From Candidatus Poribacteria bacterium (lineage in GTDB: Bacteria; Poribacteria; WGA-4E; WGA-3G): a stretch of DNA of 64,000 bases. The position numbers and the translations under genes were made by a program. Below, in pieces: positions 25,678 to 33,304 of this stretch. The stretch lies in NCBI GenBank assembly GCA_958295815.1, contig OY282374.1, positions 2,376,856 through 2,440,855 of the forward strand. The letters are read 5' to 3'. The notes under the pieces are model-generated. The model made no database searches. It was not told the DNA's origin and saw only the letters and a program-made list of their open reading frames with translations. How positions within the stretch are numbered: position 1 is the first letter of the stretch; each line of letters opens with the position of its first letter.

Positions 25678-26970
25678 ATGGTTCAACTCAATACACCACG
25701 CGCATTTCATGTGATGACAAAGCCTATCGGGCCAATATGCAACCTTGATTGCGAGTACTGCTTCTATCTCGAAAAAGAGAAGCTTTACCCTGAAACCCGA
25801 TCCTTCCGCATGACTGACGAAATCTTAGAGAACTACGTCAAGCAGTACATTGAAGCACAGGATGTCAATGAAGTCACATTCGCATGGCAGGGTGGTGAAC
25901 CCACGCTCATGGGTGTTGATTTCTTCCGAAAAGCAATTAGGTATCAGCAGAAATACAGACGTCAGGGCATGCAAATTCAGAACTCTTTTCAGACCAATGC
26001 GACCCTCCTCGACGATGAATGGGGCGAGTTTTTCAAGCGGAACAAATTCTTGATTGGCGTAAGCATTGACGGACCTCCAGAACTTCACGATAAATACCGC
26101 TACGATAAACGCGGCAGATCGTCTTCAGAACAGGTAATCCGCGGATTGCGTATCTTGCAAAAACACAAGGTCGAGTATAATATACTGTGTGTCGTCAATA
26201 ATCACAACGCTGAATACCCAAAAGAAATTTACAACTACTTCAAAGAACTTGGTGCGGAGTTCATGCAGTTTATTCCTGCCGTTGAGAATTTTGGTGGTAA
26301 GAACGTATCCCCGCGTTCCGTTACGGCACGGCAGTACGGCAAATTTCTTTGCACAATTTTCGATGAGTGGGTAGTGAACGACATCGGTAGAATCTTTATC
26401 CAGATTTTTGATGTCGCGCTTGAGGCGTGGTTAGGTTATAACCCCAGTCTCTGTGTTTTCAACGAGACTTGCGGCGATGCACTCGCAATAGAGCATAACG
26501 GTGATCTCTATTCCTGCGACCACTTTGTTACACCTGAGTATCATGTAGGGAATATCGCAGATAGCACTGTCGCGGAGATGGTGGACTCAACGTTTCAACG
26601 CAAATTTGGCACTGATAAGCGAGACACACTCCCAGAATACTGCCGTAGCTGTGAGGTAAAATTTGCCTGTAATGGCGGCTGTCCCAAGAACCGTTTTATC
26701 AAAACGCCTACCGGTGAAGATGGTTTGAACTATCTCTGTGCTGGGTATAAGCAGTTTTTCAATCACATTGACGAACCGATGAAAATGATGGCTTCCGCGT
26801 TGCAGACGGGACGTCCAGCAAATAGTATCATGCCTATTATGCGTCAACGTCAGCAGGAAAAAACACGGACCGCCCCCGTGGCAGCCTCCTCGCAAAAAGT
26901 CGGACGCAACTCGCCGTGTCCATGCGGCAGCGGACGGAAGTATAAACAGTGCTGCCTGAACAAGAAGTAA
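25678..26970 (+). CDS. anaerobic sulfatase-maturase-like radical SAM enzyme with SEC-C tail
   Basis: 430 residues. The radical SAM cluster motif is CNLDCEYC (CxxxCxxC) near residue 17. The SPASM-type region supplies extra cluster cysteines: LCVFNETCGDAL, YSCDHF and CRSCEVKFACNGGCPKNR. This layout matches anaerobic sulfatase-maturing enzymes, which oxidise an active-site Cys or Ser of a type I sulfatase to formylglycine. The C-terminus adds a SEC-C zinc motif, CPCGSGRKYKQCC, not needed in proven family members. No sulfatase gene is in this window, so its client is elsewhere. It starts a group with the zeta-toxin-like gene, 30 bp downstream. Confidence 0.85.
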   Translation: MVQLNTPRAFHVMTKPIGPICNLDCEYCFYLEKEKLYPETRSFRMTDEILENYVKQYIEAQDVNEVTFAWQGGEPTLMGVDFFRKAIRYQQKYRRQGMQIQNSFQTNATLLDDEWGEFFKRNKFLIGVSIDGPPELHDKYRYDKRGRSSSEQVIRGLRILQKHKVEYNILCVVNNHNAEYPKEIYNYFKELGAEFMQFIPAVENFGGKNVSPRSVTARQYGKFLCTIFDEWVVNDIGRIFIQIFDVALEAWLGYNPSLCVFNETCGDALAIEHNGDLYSCDHFVTPEYHVGNIADSTVAEMVDSTFQRKFGTDKRDTLPEYCRSCEVKFACNGGCPKNRFIKTPTGEDGLNYLCAGYKQFFNHIDEPMKMMASALQTGRPANSIMPIMRQRQQEKTRTAPVAASSQKVGRNSPCPCGSGRKYKQCCLNKK

Positions 26971-27000
26971 ACCCGCCGTCTTAATTAGAGAGGCAGCCCC

Positions 27001-27588
27001 TTGTCAAAAAATGTGATAATTATTGCGGGCCCAAACGGGTCTGGCAAAACGACTTTCGTCTCCGAATATCTCCAAGACTCAGAGATTTCCGTATACATTA
27101 GTGCCGACGCGATTGCAGAGAAATTGGTTTCCAGACCGGAGGATATGGGCAGCGTTAAACTTCAGGCAGGACGAATCTTCTTTCAGGAAGTCCATCGATT
27201 TATTGAAGCAGAGAGAGATTTTATTGTGGAAGTGACGCTTTCAGGAAAAGGGTTCGCGCGGATCATCTCTCGATTCAAGCGTGCCGGATATACAGTCGCA
27301 ATTGTCTTTATTTATCTCAAATCCGCTGATACGTGTATCGCTCGCGTGCGAAATCGGGTGATGGCAGGTGGGCACCATGTACCAACGGAAGACATTGTAC
27401 GCCGGTTTTACCGGAGCAAGCACAACTTTTGGCATGTTTATAAAGATCAAGTGGATCGGTGGGGTCTGTTCTACAACTCCGCAGAATCCTTTCAGGAAGT
27501 TGCTTCTGGTGAAAGGAATCAGTTTACGATAACAAATGAGAACTTCTTTGAGCTGTTTTGGCAGAATTTTAGCAATAGAGGTGTATAA
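27001..27588 (+). CDS. zeta-toxin-like P-loop kinase (COG4185 type)
   Basis: 195 residues, TTG start (27001). Walker A is AGPNGSGKTTFVSEYL at about residue 9. Further motifs are YISADAIAEKL, DFIVEVTLSGKG, and RNRVMAGGHHVPTEDIVRRFYRS, where the charged loop follows the zeta-toxin pattern. Zeta toxins phosphorylate UDP-N-acetylglucosamine and stop wall synthesis; COG4185 proteins share the fold, and only some are tested as toxins. Its stop overlaps the start of the next small gene (TAATG), the arrangement of a toxin-antitoxin pair with the toxin first. Activity is an inference. Confidence 0.75.
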   Translation: MSKNVIIIAGPNGSGKTTFVSEYLQDSEISVYISADAIAEKLVSRPEDMGSVKLQAGRIFFQEVHRFIEAERDFIVEVTLSGKGFARIISRFKRAGYTVAIVFIYLKSADTCIARVRNRVMAGGHHVPTEDIVRRFYRSKHNFWHVYKDQVDRWGLFYNSAESFQEVASGERNQFTITNENFFELFWQNFSNRGV

Positions 27589-27809
27589 TGTGTAAAGACG
27601 AATTAAGTCTTGAAACCCATAAGTGGGCACGTGAGATGTTACGTATTGGCAATCGTGCTGTCAAAAAAGCACAGGAAGAGAACCGCAAAAAAGGGATTCC
27701 GAACGTGTACGACATCAACGGACACCTCTACTATGAACTCCCCAATGGTGAACTTACCAAAGAAGATCCGTTATCGAAAGAAACGGATTCAGAAGAGGAA
27801 AAATGTTAA
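27588..27809 (+). CDS. small charged partner of the zeta-toxin-like gene (possible antitoxin)
   Basis: 73 residues. RBS GAGGTG sits inside the end of the upstream gene and the ATG overlaps its stop by one base, so translation is coupled. The sequence has a long charged helix (HKWAREMLRIGNRAVKKAQEENRKKG), then a small beta hairpin (PNVYDINGHLYYELPNGE) and an acidic end. Proteins of this shape commonly neighbour COG4185 ATPases. Antitoxin function is inferred from size, charge and position. It has no DNA-binding motif I recognise, and overlaps the next gene by 7 bp, so three genes are chained. Confidence 0.6.
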   Translation: MCKDELSLETHKWAREMLRIGNRAVKKAQEENRKKGIPNVYDINGHLYYELPNGELTKEDPLSKETDSEEEKC

Positions 27810-28576
27810 CTATCTGTTATGACCCGTACTCCGGCACATTGGGTAGATTTACACGTGCCGAAATTTTTGATCTCGTTGCTGAGGCAGGCTACGAAGGGAT
27901 TAATATTCCCGTAAATGCTGCATTTCTCGGTGAACTCTCAACCGCTGAGATAGACGATGCCATTAACCTTGCTGAAAAACATAATCTTGTTGCGCCAACA
28001 ATCGGCTTTGGCAATCATATCTTGACGACCCCTGCCCGAAAAGCTGAGGCATTACAGCACTTTGAGACCGTACTCGAAGTCGCTCGCCGGTTCCATGCAG
28101 ATGTTATCGGCGTATGGGTGAATCCCTCAGAAGGCGTATCCCGACAGGAATCTCTGGATGCACTCGCCGATAACCTGTCTCAGATGGTCACCCCTTGCAA
28201 TGAAAATGGAATGAAGATTGCGCTTGAATTTGAGAAGGGATGTCCACTTGATAATTATCGAGAAGGTGTTGCCTTCATCGAGGACACAGGTTTGTCTGTC
28301 TATTTGACCTGCGATACCTATCACCTTTTCAATGATGGTGCGGAACCGCATGCAGCGGCACACGCAATGAAGTCGTGCTTGGGTGATGTCCATGTTTCGG
28401 GTAGCAATCGCGGTGAACCCGGTGGCGGCGTTTTTGATTTTGAGACGTTTGCACAAGGCTTGAAAGAGGTCGGTTTTGACGGTCCTTTGGTCGTACAATA
28501 TAAGATGGAAGATGTGGCAAGTATCGCCCGCAGCTGCGAATTCACGAAGAAATTTCGAGCGATGATACAGGCATAG
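27803..28576 (+). CDS. sugar-phosphate isomerase/epimerase-like TIM barrel
   Basis: 257 residues. ATG overlaps the end of the previous gene (27803-27809). The pattern is that of the xylose-isomerase-like AP-endonuclease-2 family: YDPYSGTLGRFTRAEIFDLVAEAGYEGINIP at the start, ADVIGVWVNP, ALEFEKG, YLTCDTYHLFNDGAEP and VHVSGSNRGEPGGGVFDFETF, with Glu, Asp, His and Glu at the metal positions. Members interconvert ketoses or aldoses, but substrates vary too widely to name one. Chaining with the toxin-like pair does not explain its role. Confidence 0.75.
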   Translation: MLTICYDPYSGTLGRFTRAEIFDLVAEAGYEGINIPVNAAFLGELSTAEIDDAINLAEKHNLVAPTIGFGNHILTTPARKAEALQHFETVLEVARRFHADVIGVWVNPSEGVSRQESLDALADNLSQMVTPCNENGMKIALEFEKGCPLDNYREGVAFIEDTGLSVYLTCDTYHLFNDGAEPHAAAHAMKSCLGDVHVSGSNRGEPGGGVFDFETFAQGLKEVGFDGPLVVQYKMEDVASIARSCEFTKKFRAMIQA

Positions 28577-28591
28577 AGAGGAGATTGCCGA

Positions 28592-29698
28592 ATGAGACAG
28601 GTTGTTTTTATAATTTTTGCTCTTACCCTTATAATCGGATACGCTTATGCACATGTGACTGAGCATCCATCCGCTGAAACAGAAGATTTTCAGTTCGTCG
28701 CACATCATGAGTCTCCAGATACGAAGCTCACCAGCGGACAAGGCGCTCTTAAGTTTAAAGTCCTCTATACGCGTGATCATTTCCCGGCAGAAGTCGTCGC
28801 TGCGATTGACAATGCACACGGTGGATTCGACGTAGACCGGCGAGAAGGAAAAGGCGAAACCTACTTCGCACTACCAGAAGTCGGTATCATCCAGATTAGT
28901 GCTGACCTGAAGACTACACAACTGATTGAAACACCCGACGCTTTGAAGAAAGCCAATGCACACTATGTGACCGTCTGGACAACGACTGACGGGATGCCCT
29001 ACCTTTCTTTCCCCGCCAACGATGTCGGCAAGATTTTCACAACTACATTAGCCGGAAAACTGGTGCATACGCTCGGTTCCCCAGACGCAATGACAGATTT
29101 CAAGCATCAGGAAGTTAACACCTATTTTAGTGAAGGTGGAAAGTTTGTCCCGACTGGTGTGACGCATCTTGATGGCATGCTTTACGTTACCACGGGTTAC
29201 TCCGATTTGGATTACATTCTTGGTGCAAAACTCACGAGTCTCGAACCGCTCGAAGCGAGTTGGTATCCGTTAGCGTTTGGTGGCAAAGGTAATGAACCCG
29301 GGCAATTCGGCACAGGACACCATATTACAGTCCCTTATGGCACAAATAGATTGGACGCTTCTGACCGGGCAAATGCGGAAATTGAACGCTATTCGCCAGA
29401 TGGCACCTATTTAGAGACACTTTCGCTTATTAAAGGTTCATTCCCATGTAGCATTGATTACGAAGCGGGATATGCTGTTGTTGCGTCTCTCTTTGGACCG
29501 AATAGAGAGAAAGGCGCGCCTCTTTATATCTTGGAAGGAAACAATCTCGTTTCAACCGTCATGCTGAAAGAGGAATTGGGTATGGAGACATTCCAGCACC
29601 TGCACGGCGCAGTAATTCGCAAGATTGACGGCAAATTCTACATCATTGTGCAATCGTGGAATCCGGGAGATATTGTCATTCTGGAACAGGTAATGTAG
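28592..29698 (+). CDS. secreted beta-propeller-like protein
   Basis: 368 residues, RBS GAGGAG, signal peptide (MRQVVFIIFALTLIIGYAYA). The mature part carries the repeated strand pattern of a six-bladed propeller: GIIQISADLKTTQLI, DGMPYLSFPANDVGKIFTTT, DGMLYVTTGYSDLDYI, IERYSPDGTYLETLSLI. Histidines (GTGHHITVPYG, LHGAV) could bind metal, as in some lactonase-like members. No enzyme signature can be named. It is the last gene of the plus-strand run that starts at 25678, 15 bp after the TIM-barrel gene. Confidence 0.65.
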   Translation: MRQVVFIIFALTLIIGYAYAHVTEHPSAETEDFQFVAHHESPDTKLTSGQGALKFKVLYTRDHFPAEVVAAIDNAHGGFDVDRREGKGETYFALPEVGIIQISADLKTTQLIETPDALKKANAHYVTVWTTTDGMPYLSFPANDVGKIFTTTLAGKLVHTLGSPDAMTDFKHQEVNTYFSEGGKFVPTGVTHLDGMLYVTTGYSDLDYILGAKLTSLEPLEASWYPLAFGGKGNEPGQFGTGHHITVPYGTNRLDASDRANAEIERYSPDGTYLETLSLIKGSFPCSIDYEAGYAVVASLFGPNREKGAPLYILEGNNLVSTVMLKEELGMETFQHLHGAVIRKIDGKFYIIVQSWNPGDIVILEQVM

Positions 29699-29719
29699 AT
29701 TCTCACTCACCTCTCGGTA

Positions 29720-29741
29720 GGGTAGGTTTCTAACCTCGCCC
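29720..29741 (+). terminator. hairpin between convergent genes
   Basis: GGG-T-AGGTT (29720-29728), loop TCT, AACCT-CG-CCC (29732-29741) forms a broken stem of eight pairs between two convergent genes. It belongs to the GAGGTTTCTAACCTC-like hairpins in this genome. No long T-tract. Confidence 0.35.
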
Positions 29742-29751
29742 ACACTAAAAT

Positions 29752-31383
29752 CTACCTCAGTTTTGTAAGACTGTTATCCCGAGGCACATACAAATAGGCA
29801 CTCCTGCCCGTAAAGTATTGCGCGTACACATTTTCCCAATCGCTATTTGTAAGTTTCCAGCGTGGTGCGGGACCGAGTTTAAAATAGACAATGTCCGCTT
29901 CTTCAAGACTTTTGAACGGATAGTCTCCAATCGGCGCGCCTCTATGCTGAGATACAAAAATAACGGCGTTGTGAATATCTCGTTCTGATACCATAGGTGG
30001 TAGTTTCTGATAAACAGCACCCCAGTTTTGATACCTCTCTCCGATGCGGACGTAACTCCACACAATATTAACGCTGAGTAACAAGAAACAGATCCCAACA
30101 CCAATTGCAAGACCTCGTCTCTCAGGTAGTTTAAAGCGTTCGTAGAGGATAAGCATTCCGCGTGCTACCAGCGGAATGAAGCCGAGAAACGTTGATTCAG
30201 TGTAATAGCGTGCATTTACAGGTGTGTATCCCCACGTTGAACCTTCAAAGTAGAAGACAGCGTAAAGCATCAGATTAACTATGAGCAGCGACAAACACAT
30301 GACATCATATTTGTTCCGAGTATTGTGAAAAAATGGCAAAAGCACAAGGCACCACGGCAGGATTAATGGCACAAAAGCCACGATCCACGTCAATGATAGT
30401 TCTGCATCTTCCAATAAATCGTGATGATAACTACCCCACCCTAAAGCGTTGAAGCTGATGCATGGGAGAATGTGTCGCCATGTCCTTTCAATTGCCCATG
30501 CCGGTGTGAAAATAAATGCTCTTTCAATGTCAGGATCGTAGCCTTCCATCCGAGCACCGAATCCGATTTTGTCGTAGGGTTGTGCCACGGTGTGCGTAAA
30601 CAGAAACGGATCTTCCGTGAAATGCGCGTTCCATGACATACATACGCCGAGCAACACAACAAAGGGAATAAAGAAGAATCCTAACCGTTTAATTGTGCCT
30701 AATAGTGCCTGTGTGCCATCATGCCGCTGCTGCCATTGCGTAATGAGATGATAGAGTGTTAATCCTGCCCCAACAACACCAAAGACGATAGCGGAGAGTG
30801 GACGCGTATTGAATGCATATCCCAACCCAAATCCTGAGAGCAGTGGGTAACCGATTCGAGTAAGGAGAGAAGCATCGTTGTTACAATTTAAGGTCTTAAG
30901 AAGTGCAAACAGATAGAGCGAGAGGTAGAAACGGCTTACAGGTTCACTGAACCACGTTGATCCCATGCCGAGTGTTGCTGGTGATACGAGCGCAAGTACT
31001 GCAGCTGTAAGCGCGATACCGTTGTGGATTTCTCCGTATATCTCTTTTACGAATAGATAGAGGAACAGTAAGGCACCACCGGTTGCGAGTGCTGGAATAA
31101 ACCACGGCGCGTTGATAAATACCCCGAGCATCAGCATCAAGGCGTTCCCGAATGGGTATTTTGAATACCACTTGCCGTTTAGGACATTAATATGTGGTGA
31201 AGAAGAGAATCCATGTTCAGGTGGCGCGGGGACAGAGAGTTTGCCTTCTGCAAATAACTTCGCTTGGAACAGATACGAGACGGTGTCTGGTTCAAAGTAG
31301 GAGAATTGGAAATAGATACCGCATAGGATCACTGATAGCAGCACGCCGAGTATAGCAATGATGTAAATAGGTTTAATCTTCAT
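29752..31383 (-). CDS. multi-pass membrane protein, PMT/ArnT-type glycosyltransferase-like
   Basis: 543 residues from ATG 31383 (a TTG start seven codons upstream is possible). About ten hydrophobic segments are visible, the first at residues 7-25 (IIAILGVLLSVILCGIYFQF). The first outer loop has FEPDTVSYLFQAKLFAEGK and the second a KWYSKYPFGNAL stretch, the pattern of GT-C enzymes of the PMT/ArnT class, where an acidic residue in the first loop (here the DT of EPDTVSY) serves in catalysis. Such enzymes transfer sugar from a polyprenyl phosphate to protein or lipid. A soluble end (HRGAPIGDYPFKSLEEADIVYF) follows. The acceptor is unknown. Confidence 0.65.
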   Translation of the reverse strand: MKIKPIYIIAILGVLLSVILCGIYFQFSYFEPDTVSYLFQAKLFAEGKLSVPAPPEHGFSSSPHINVLNGKWYSKYPFGNALMLMLGVFINAPWFIPALATGGALLFLYLFVKEIYGEIHNGIALTAAVLALVSPATLGMGSTWFSEPVSRFYLSLYLFALLKTLNCNNDASLLTRIGYPLLSGFGLGYAFNTRPLSAIVFGVVGAGLTLYHLITQWQQRHDGTQALLGTIKRLGFFFIPFVVLLGVCMSWNAHFTEDPFLFTHTVAQPYDKIGFGARMEGYDPDIERAFIFTPAWAIERTWRHILPCISFNALGWGSYHHDLLEDAELSLTWIVAFVPLILPWCLVLLPFFHNTRNKYDVMCLSLLIVNLMLYAVFYFEGSTWGYTPVNARYYTESTFLGFIPLVARGMLILYERFKLPERRGLAIGVGICFLLLSVNIVWSYVRIGERYQNWGAVYQKLPPMVSERDIHNAVIFVSQHRGAPIGDYPFKSLEEADIVYFKLGPAPRWKLTNSDWENVYAQYFTGRSAYLYVPRDNSLTKLR

Positions 31384-31431
31384 TAGTCGATGATGTATTC
31401 CCAAAATAGTAGTCCTGATGACTTATAAACA

Positions 31432-31490
31432 ATGACATTTCTGCTTAATTGGGTATAATATCATTATATCTAATTTTAATCATTGATTTT
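31432..31490 (+). promoter_or_regulatory. promoter of the lipoprotein gene, sharing a segment with the his promoter
   Basis: ATGACA (31432-31437), 16-bp spacer, TATAAT (31454-31459). From GTATAATATCATTA through AATCATTGA.TTT the sequence repeats the region at 32921-32959, suggesting a copied promoter. About 80 bases to the start codon at 31540. Confidence 0.6.
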
Positions 31491-31539
31491 CATACAAGAT
31501 AAAACGAAGTGACCTCTTCCTTGTTAGGAGTCAAACACA

Positions 31540-32142
31540 ATGAATAAAATAATCTGTATTGTTATTGCACTCCTTAGCATTTTCATCAGCGTCTTCTTTG
31601 GACCTGGATGCTCGTATGCCCCTGGGAAGATCAGCATCGATTCGAGGTCGGCATTGATGCAGCCAAAGTTCTGTTACCACTTTCGACCAATTACAGGACG
31701 CTTGGACATTAAAAGAATAGTGGTATCGAAACCGCAACCCTCATCTGAAGCGAAAGGACAATGGGAACTTGACTCGCTATGGTGGATAGATAGTCAAAGG
31801 GTTTGGGAGTTGGAATATAAAGCCTCTGATTTTCTGATTTTCTATTACGCGAATTGTATTTTCGGATGGCGACCGAAGGCACCAGTATCTTGTCTAACTT
31901 ACGGAGAAGTACCACCCGGCTATGAAGAAAAAGTGAAAGCCTTACCTCTCGAACCAGAACAACTCTATATTGTCAAAATAGAGGAATATGGTTCACCAAG
32001 AGATTCAGAAGATCTGAAATTTATCATACGCGCGGATGAAACAGGCATCCCAGAACGACTGGAATATCGTTCGCCGGACTATATTTTCGATTATACGGTA
32101 ATTTATTTGAGACTCTATAATAAAGTCTTTTCTTGGAATTGA
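31540..32142 (+). CDS. hypothetical lipoprotein
   Basis: 200 residues, RBS TTAGGAG before ATG 31540. The N-terminus is hydrophobic and ends in GPGCSYAPG, a lipobox-like site (the -1 Gly and Cys are right, the -3 residue is unusual), so lipid attachment is likely but not certain. The rest is beta-rich with many aromatics (WELDSLWWIDSQRVWELEYKASDFLIFYYANC, YLRLYNKVFSWN). No motif I recognise. The promoter at 31432-31459 reads into it. The gene 24 bp downstream is also a lipoprotein, so they probably share a transcript. Confidence 0.65.
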   Translation: MNKIICIVIALLSIFISVFFGPGCSYAPGKISIDSRSALMQPKFCYHFRPITGRLDIKRIVVSKPQPSSEAKGQWELDSLWWIDSQRVWELEYKASDFLIFYYANCIFGWRPKAPVSCLTYGEVPPGYEEKVKALPLEPEQLYIVKIEEYGSPRDSEDLKFIIRADETGIPERLEYRSPDYIFDYTVIYLRLYNKVFSWN

Positions 32143-32166
32143 TGGTCTAACAGGAGTGAAATACGT

Positions 32167-32832
32167 ATGTTCAGCGAAAAAGTATTTTACATAAGCATTG
32201 TTAGCATACTTACGCTGGGACTGTCGGGGTGCGGGTGTCTATCTGGATGTGGGTGTCTTTTTCCTTTTCGGACTGCTACGAATAGTCTGAATCGGTCTCT
32301 GCAGCTGCGCGATGAAGCAGAGATCCATCTGAGAGACTTTGAATACAGAGCGGCACTCATGAAATATGAGGAAGCTTTAAAAAAACGGTCTAACTCCACT
32401 GTTGATACGATGTTTATTGATGTCAACTATCCGACACTAATAACATACCGCCTCGCTTTTTGCTATGCCAAATTAGCAGAAGTGGAAGGCGATGTTTCCC
32501 TCTATATTATAGCTGAGGAGCTAATTAAGGAATGCTATAAAACCGCGATTGACGAGAACGATCGGTTAGATACTCTCTATCTTTGGGGATATATCCTTTT
32601 CAAGCAAGCACGGTATGAGGAAGCCGGTGTCAAATTCGAGGCACTCATTGAGGGATCTCAACAACGTGAATACGATAGTATCTTTACTGAGGATGCTATG
32701 TTTGGGCTTGGTAAAGTGTACTTGGAACTCGGTGATGTATATGCCGCACGACGGGTATTTGCGCTGCTTCGTGTCCATTATCGGAACTCATATTTTAACG
32801 ATGAGATTGAACGCTTGCTTCAAAAGCAGTAA
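32167..32832 (+). CDS. TPR-like lipoprotein
   Basis: 221 residues. A signal peptide ends in the lipobox LGLSGCGC; the following CLSGCGC repeats a near-identical stretch, an oddity that could be a small in-frame duplication. The mature protein has tetratricopeptide-like helices (AEIHLRDFEYRAALMKYEEALKKRS, DTLYLWGYILFKQARYEEAGVKFEALIEGS, MFGLGKVYLELGDVYAARRVFALL). It resembles periplasmic assembly scaffolds such as the BamD group, though much shorter and without more evidence. It follows the previous lipoprotein closely. Confidence 0.65.
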   Translation: MFSEKVFYISIVSILTLGLSGCGCLSGCGCLFPFRTATNSLNRSLQLRDEAEIHLRDFEYRAALMKYEEALKKRSNSTVDTMFIDVNYPTLITYRLAFCYAKLAEVEGDVSLYIIAEELIKECYKTAIDENDRLDTLYLWGYILFKQARYEEAGVKFEALIEGSQQREYDSIFTEDAMFGLGKVYLELGDVYAARRVFALLRVHYRNSYFNDEIERLLQKQ

Positions 32833-32898
32833 GTGTAGTTATCAGAAACCGATGGGTGGTCCTCGGCGTAAAACAGTCGTTTCCTATTTCAAAAAAAT

Positions 32899-32927
32899 TT
32901 GACATCTTCTATTTGATAGAGTATAAT
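32899..32927 (+). promoter_or_regulatory. consensus sigma-70 promoter of the his operon
   Basis: TTGACA (32899-32904), 17-bp spacer, TATAAT (32922-32927): both boxes and spacing match the consensus exactly. Transcription should start near 32934, leaving about 370 bases before hisZ, occupied by a leader peptide gene and attenuator structures. Confidence 0.85.
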
Positions 32928-32995
32928 ATCATTAAGTCCAATTCAAATCATTGACTTTTTAAAAGCAAGCTTCGTCTTGCAAGCGATACCTAAAA

Positions 32996-33049
32996 ATGCC
33001 TAACACTATTGCATATAGTATACATCACCATCATTCGGTCCACTGCTGA
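32996..33049 (+). CDS. hisL: his operon leader peptide
   Basis: 17 codons from ATG 32996 to TGA 33047, reading MPNTIAYSIHHHHSVHC. Four consecutive His codons (CAT CAC CAT CAT, 33023-33034) and a fifth near the end make it a histidine sensor: shortage of charged tRNA-His would stall a ribosome on them. It lies about 60 bases after the predicted transcription start, with a small hairpin (GCAAG/CTTGC, 32965-32980) before it. The RBS is weak; only a partial AAGCGA lies upstream. The stop falls within the antiterminator arm, as expected for attenuation. Too short to be found by length alone; the case rests on its codon content and position. Confidence 0.85.
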   Translation: MPNTIAYSIHHHHSVHC

Positions 33050-33144
33050 GTTGAGCGGATGAGGGAATATGTATAAACATCTTTAATACGAAACAAGTTT
33101 AGCTTGCCTATACCCCTAGTAAACAAACCGCTCTCTTAGTGCTG
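33041..33144 (+). promoter_or_regulatory. his attenuator: antiterminator hairpin
   Basis: CACTGCTGAGTTGAGCGG (33041-33058) pairs with CCGCTC...CTTAGTGCTGTG (33128-33144): six GC-rich pairs plus seven more (three of them G-U). Inside it, GGG(AA)TATG (33063-33071) pairs with TATACCC (33109-33115), taking bases needed by the terminator's 5' arm. The left arm covers the leader stop codon, so a ribosome finishing the peptide would block it. Confidence 0.7.
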
Positions 33145-33195
33145 TGTTACCCACGCGCTCAAGAAAAGGAGTTTCTGTTTACTGGGTTTTTTTTT
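33113..33195 (+). terminator. his attenuator: intrinsic terminator
   Basis: CCCCTAGTAAAC (33113-33124) pairs with GTTTACTGGG (33177-33186), ten pairs with one bulged T, followed at once by nine T (33187-33195). A second small stem (AGAAA/TTTCT, 33162-33176) stacks inside the loop. It lies 110 bp before hisZ and crosses the antiterminator in pairing, so the two should compete. Confidence 0.75.
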
Positions 33196-33304
33196 GACTT
33201 TTTAATCGCTGATGCGGCTTATAATCATAACCAACGTTGTCGAAACTTGACGAAATCTTTTTTTGATAACCGAAAAATGGAGCGAAAACGCAATCGTAAG
33301 AAAA

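Noticed and set aside
32934-33195. A possible 6S, SRP or T-box RNA
   Set aside because: None of their conserved sequences is seen, and the leader peptide plus terminator explains the region better.
33194-33225. A second promoter ahead of hisZ (TTGACT and TATAAT)
   Set aside because: The spacer is 20 bp, outside the useful range, and it overlaps the terminator T-run.
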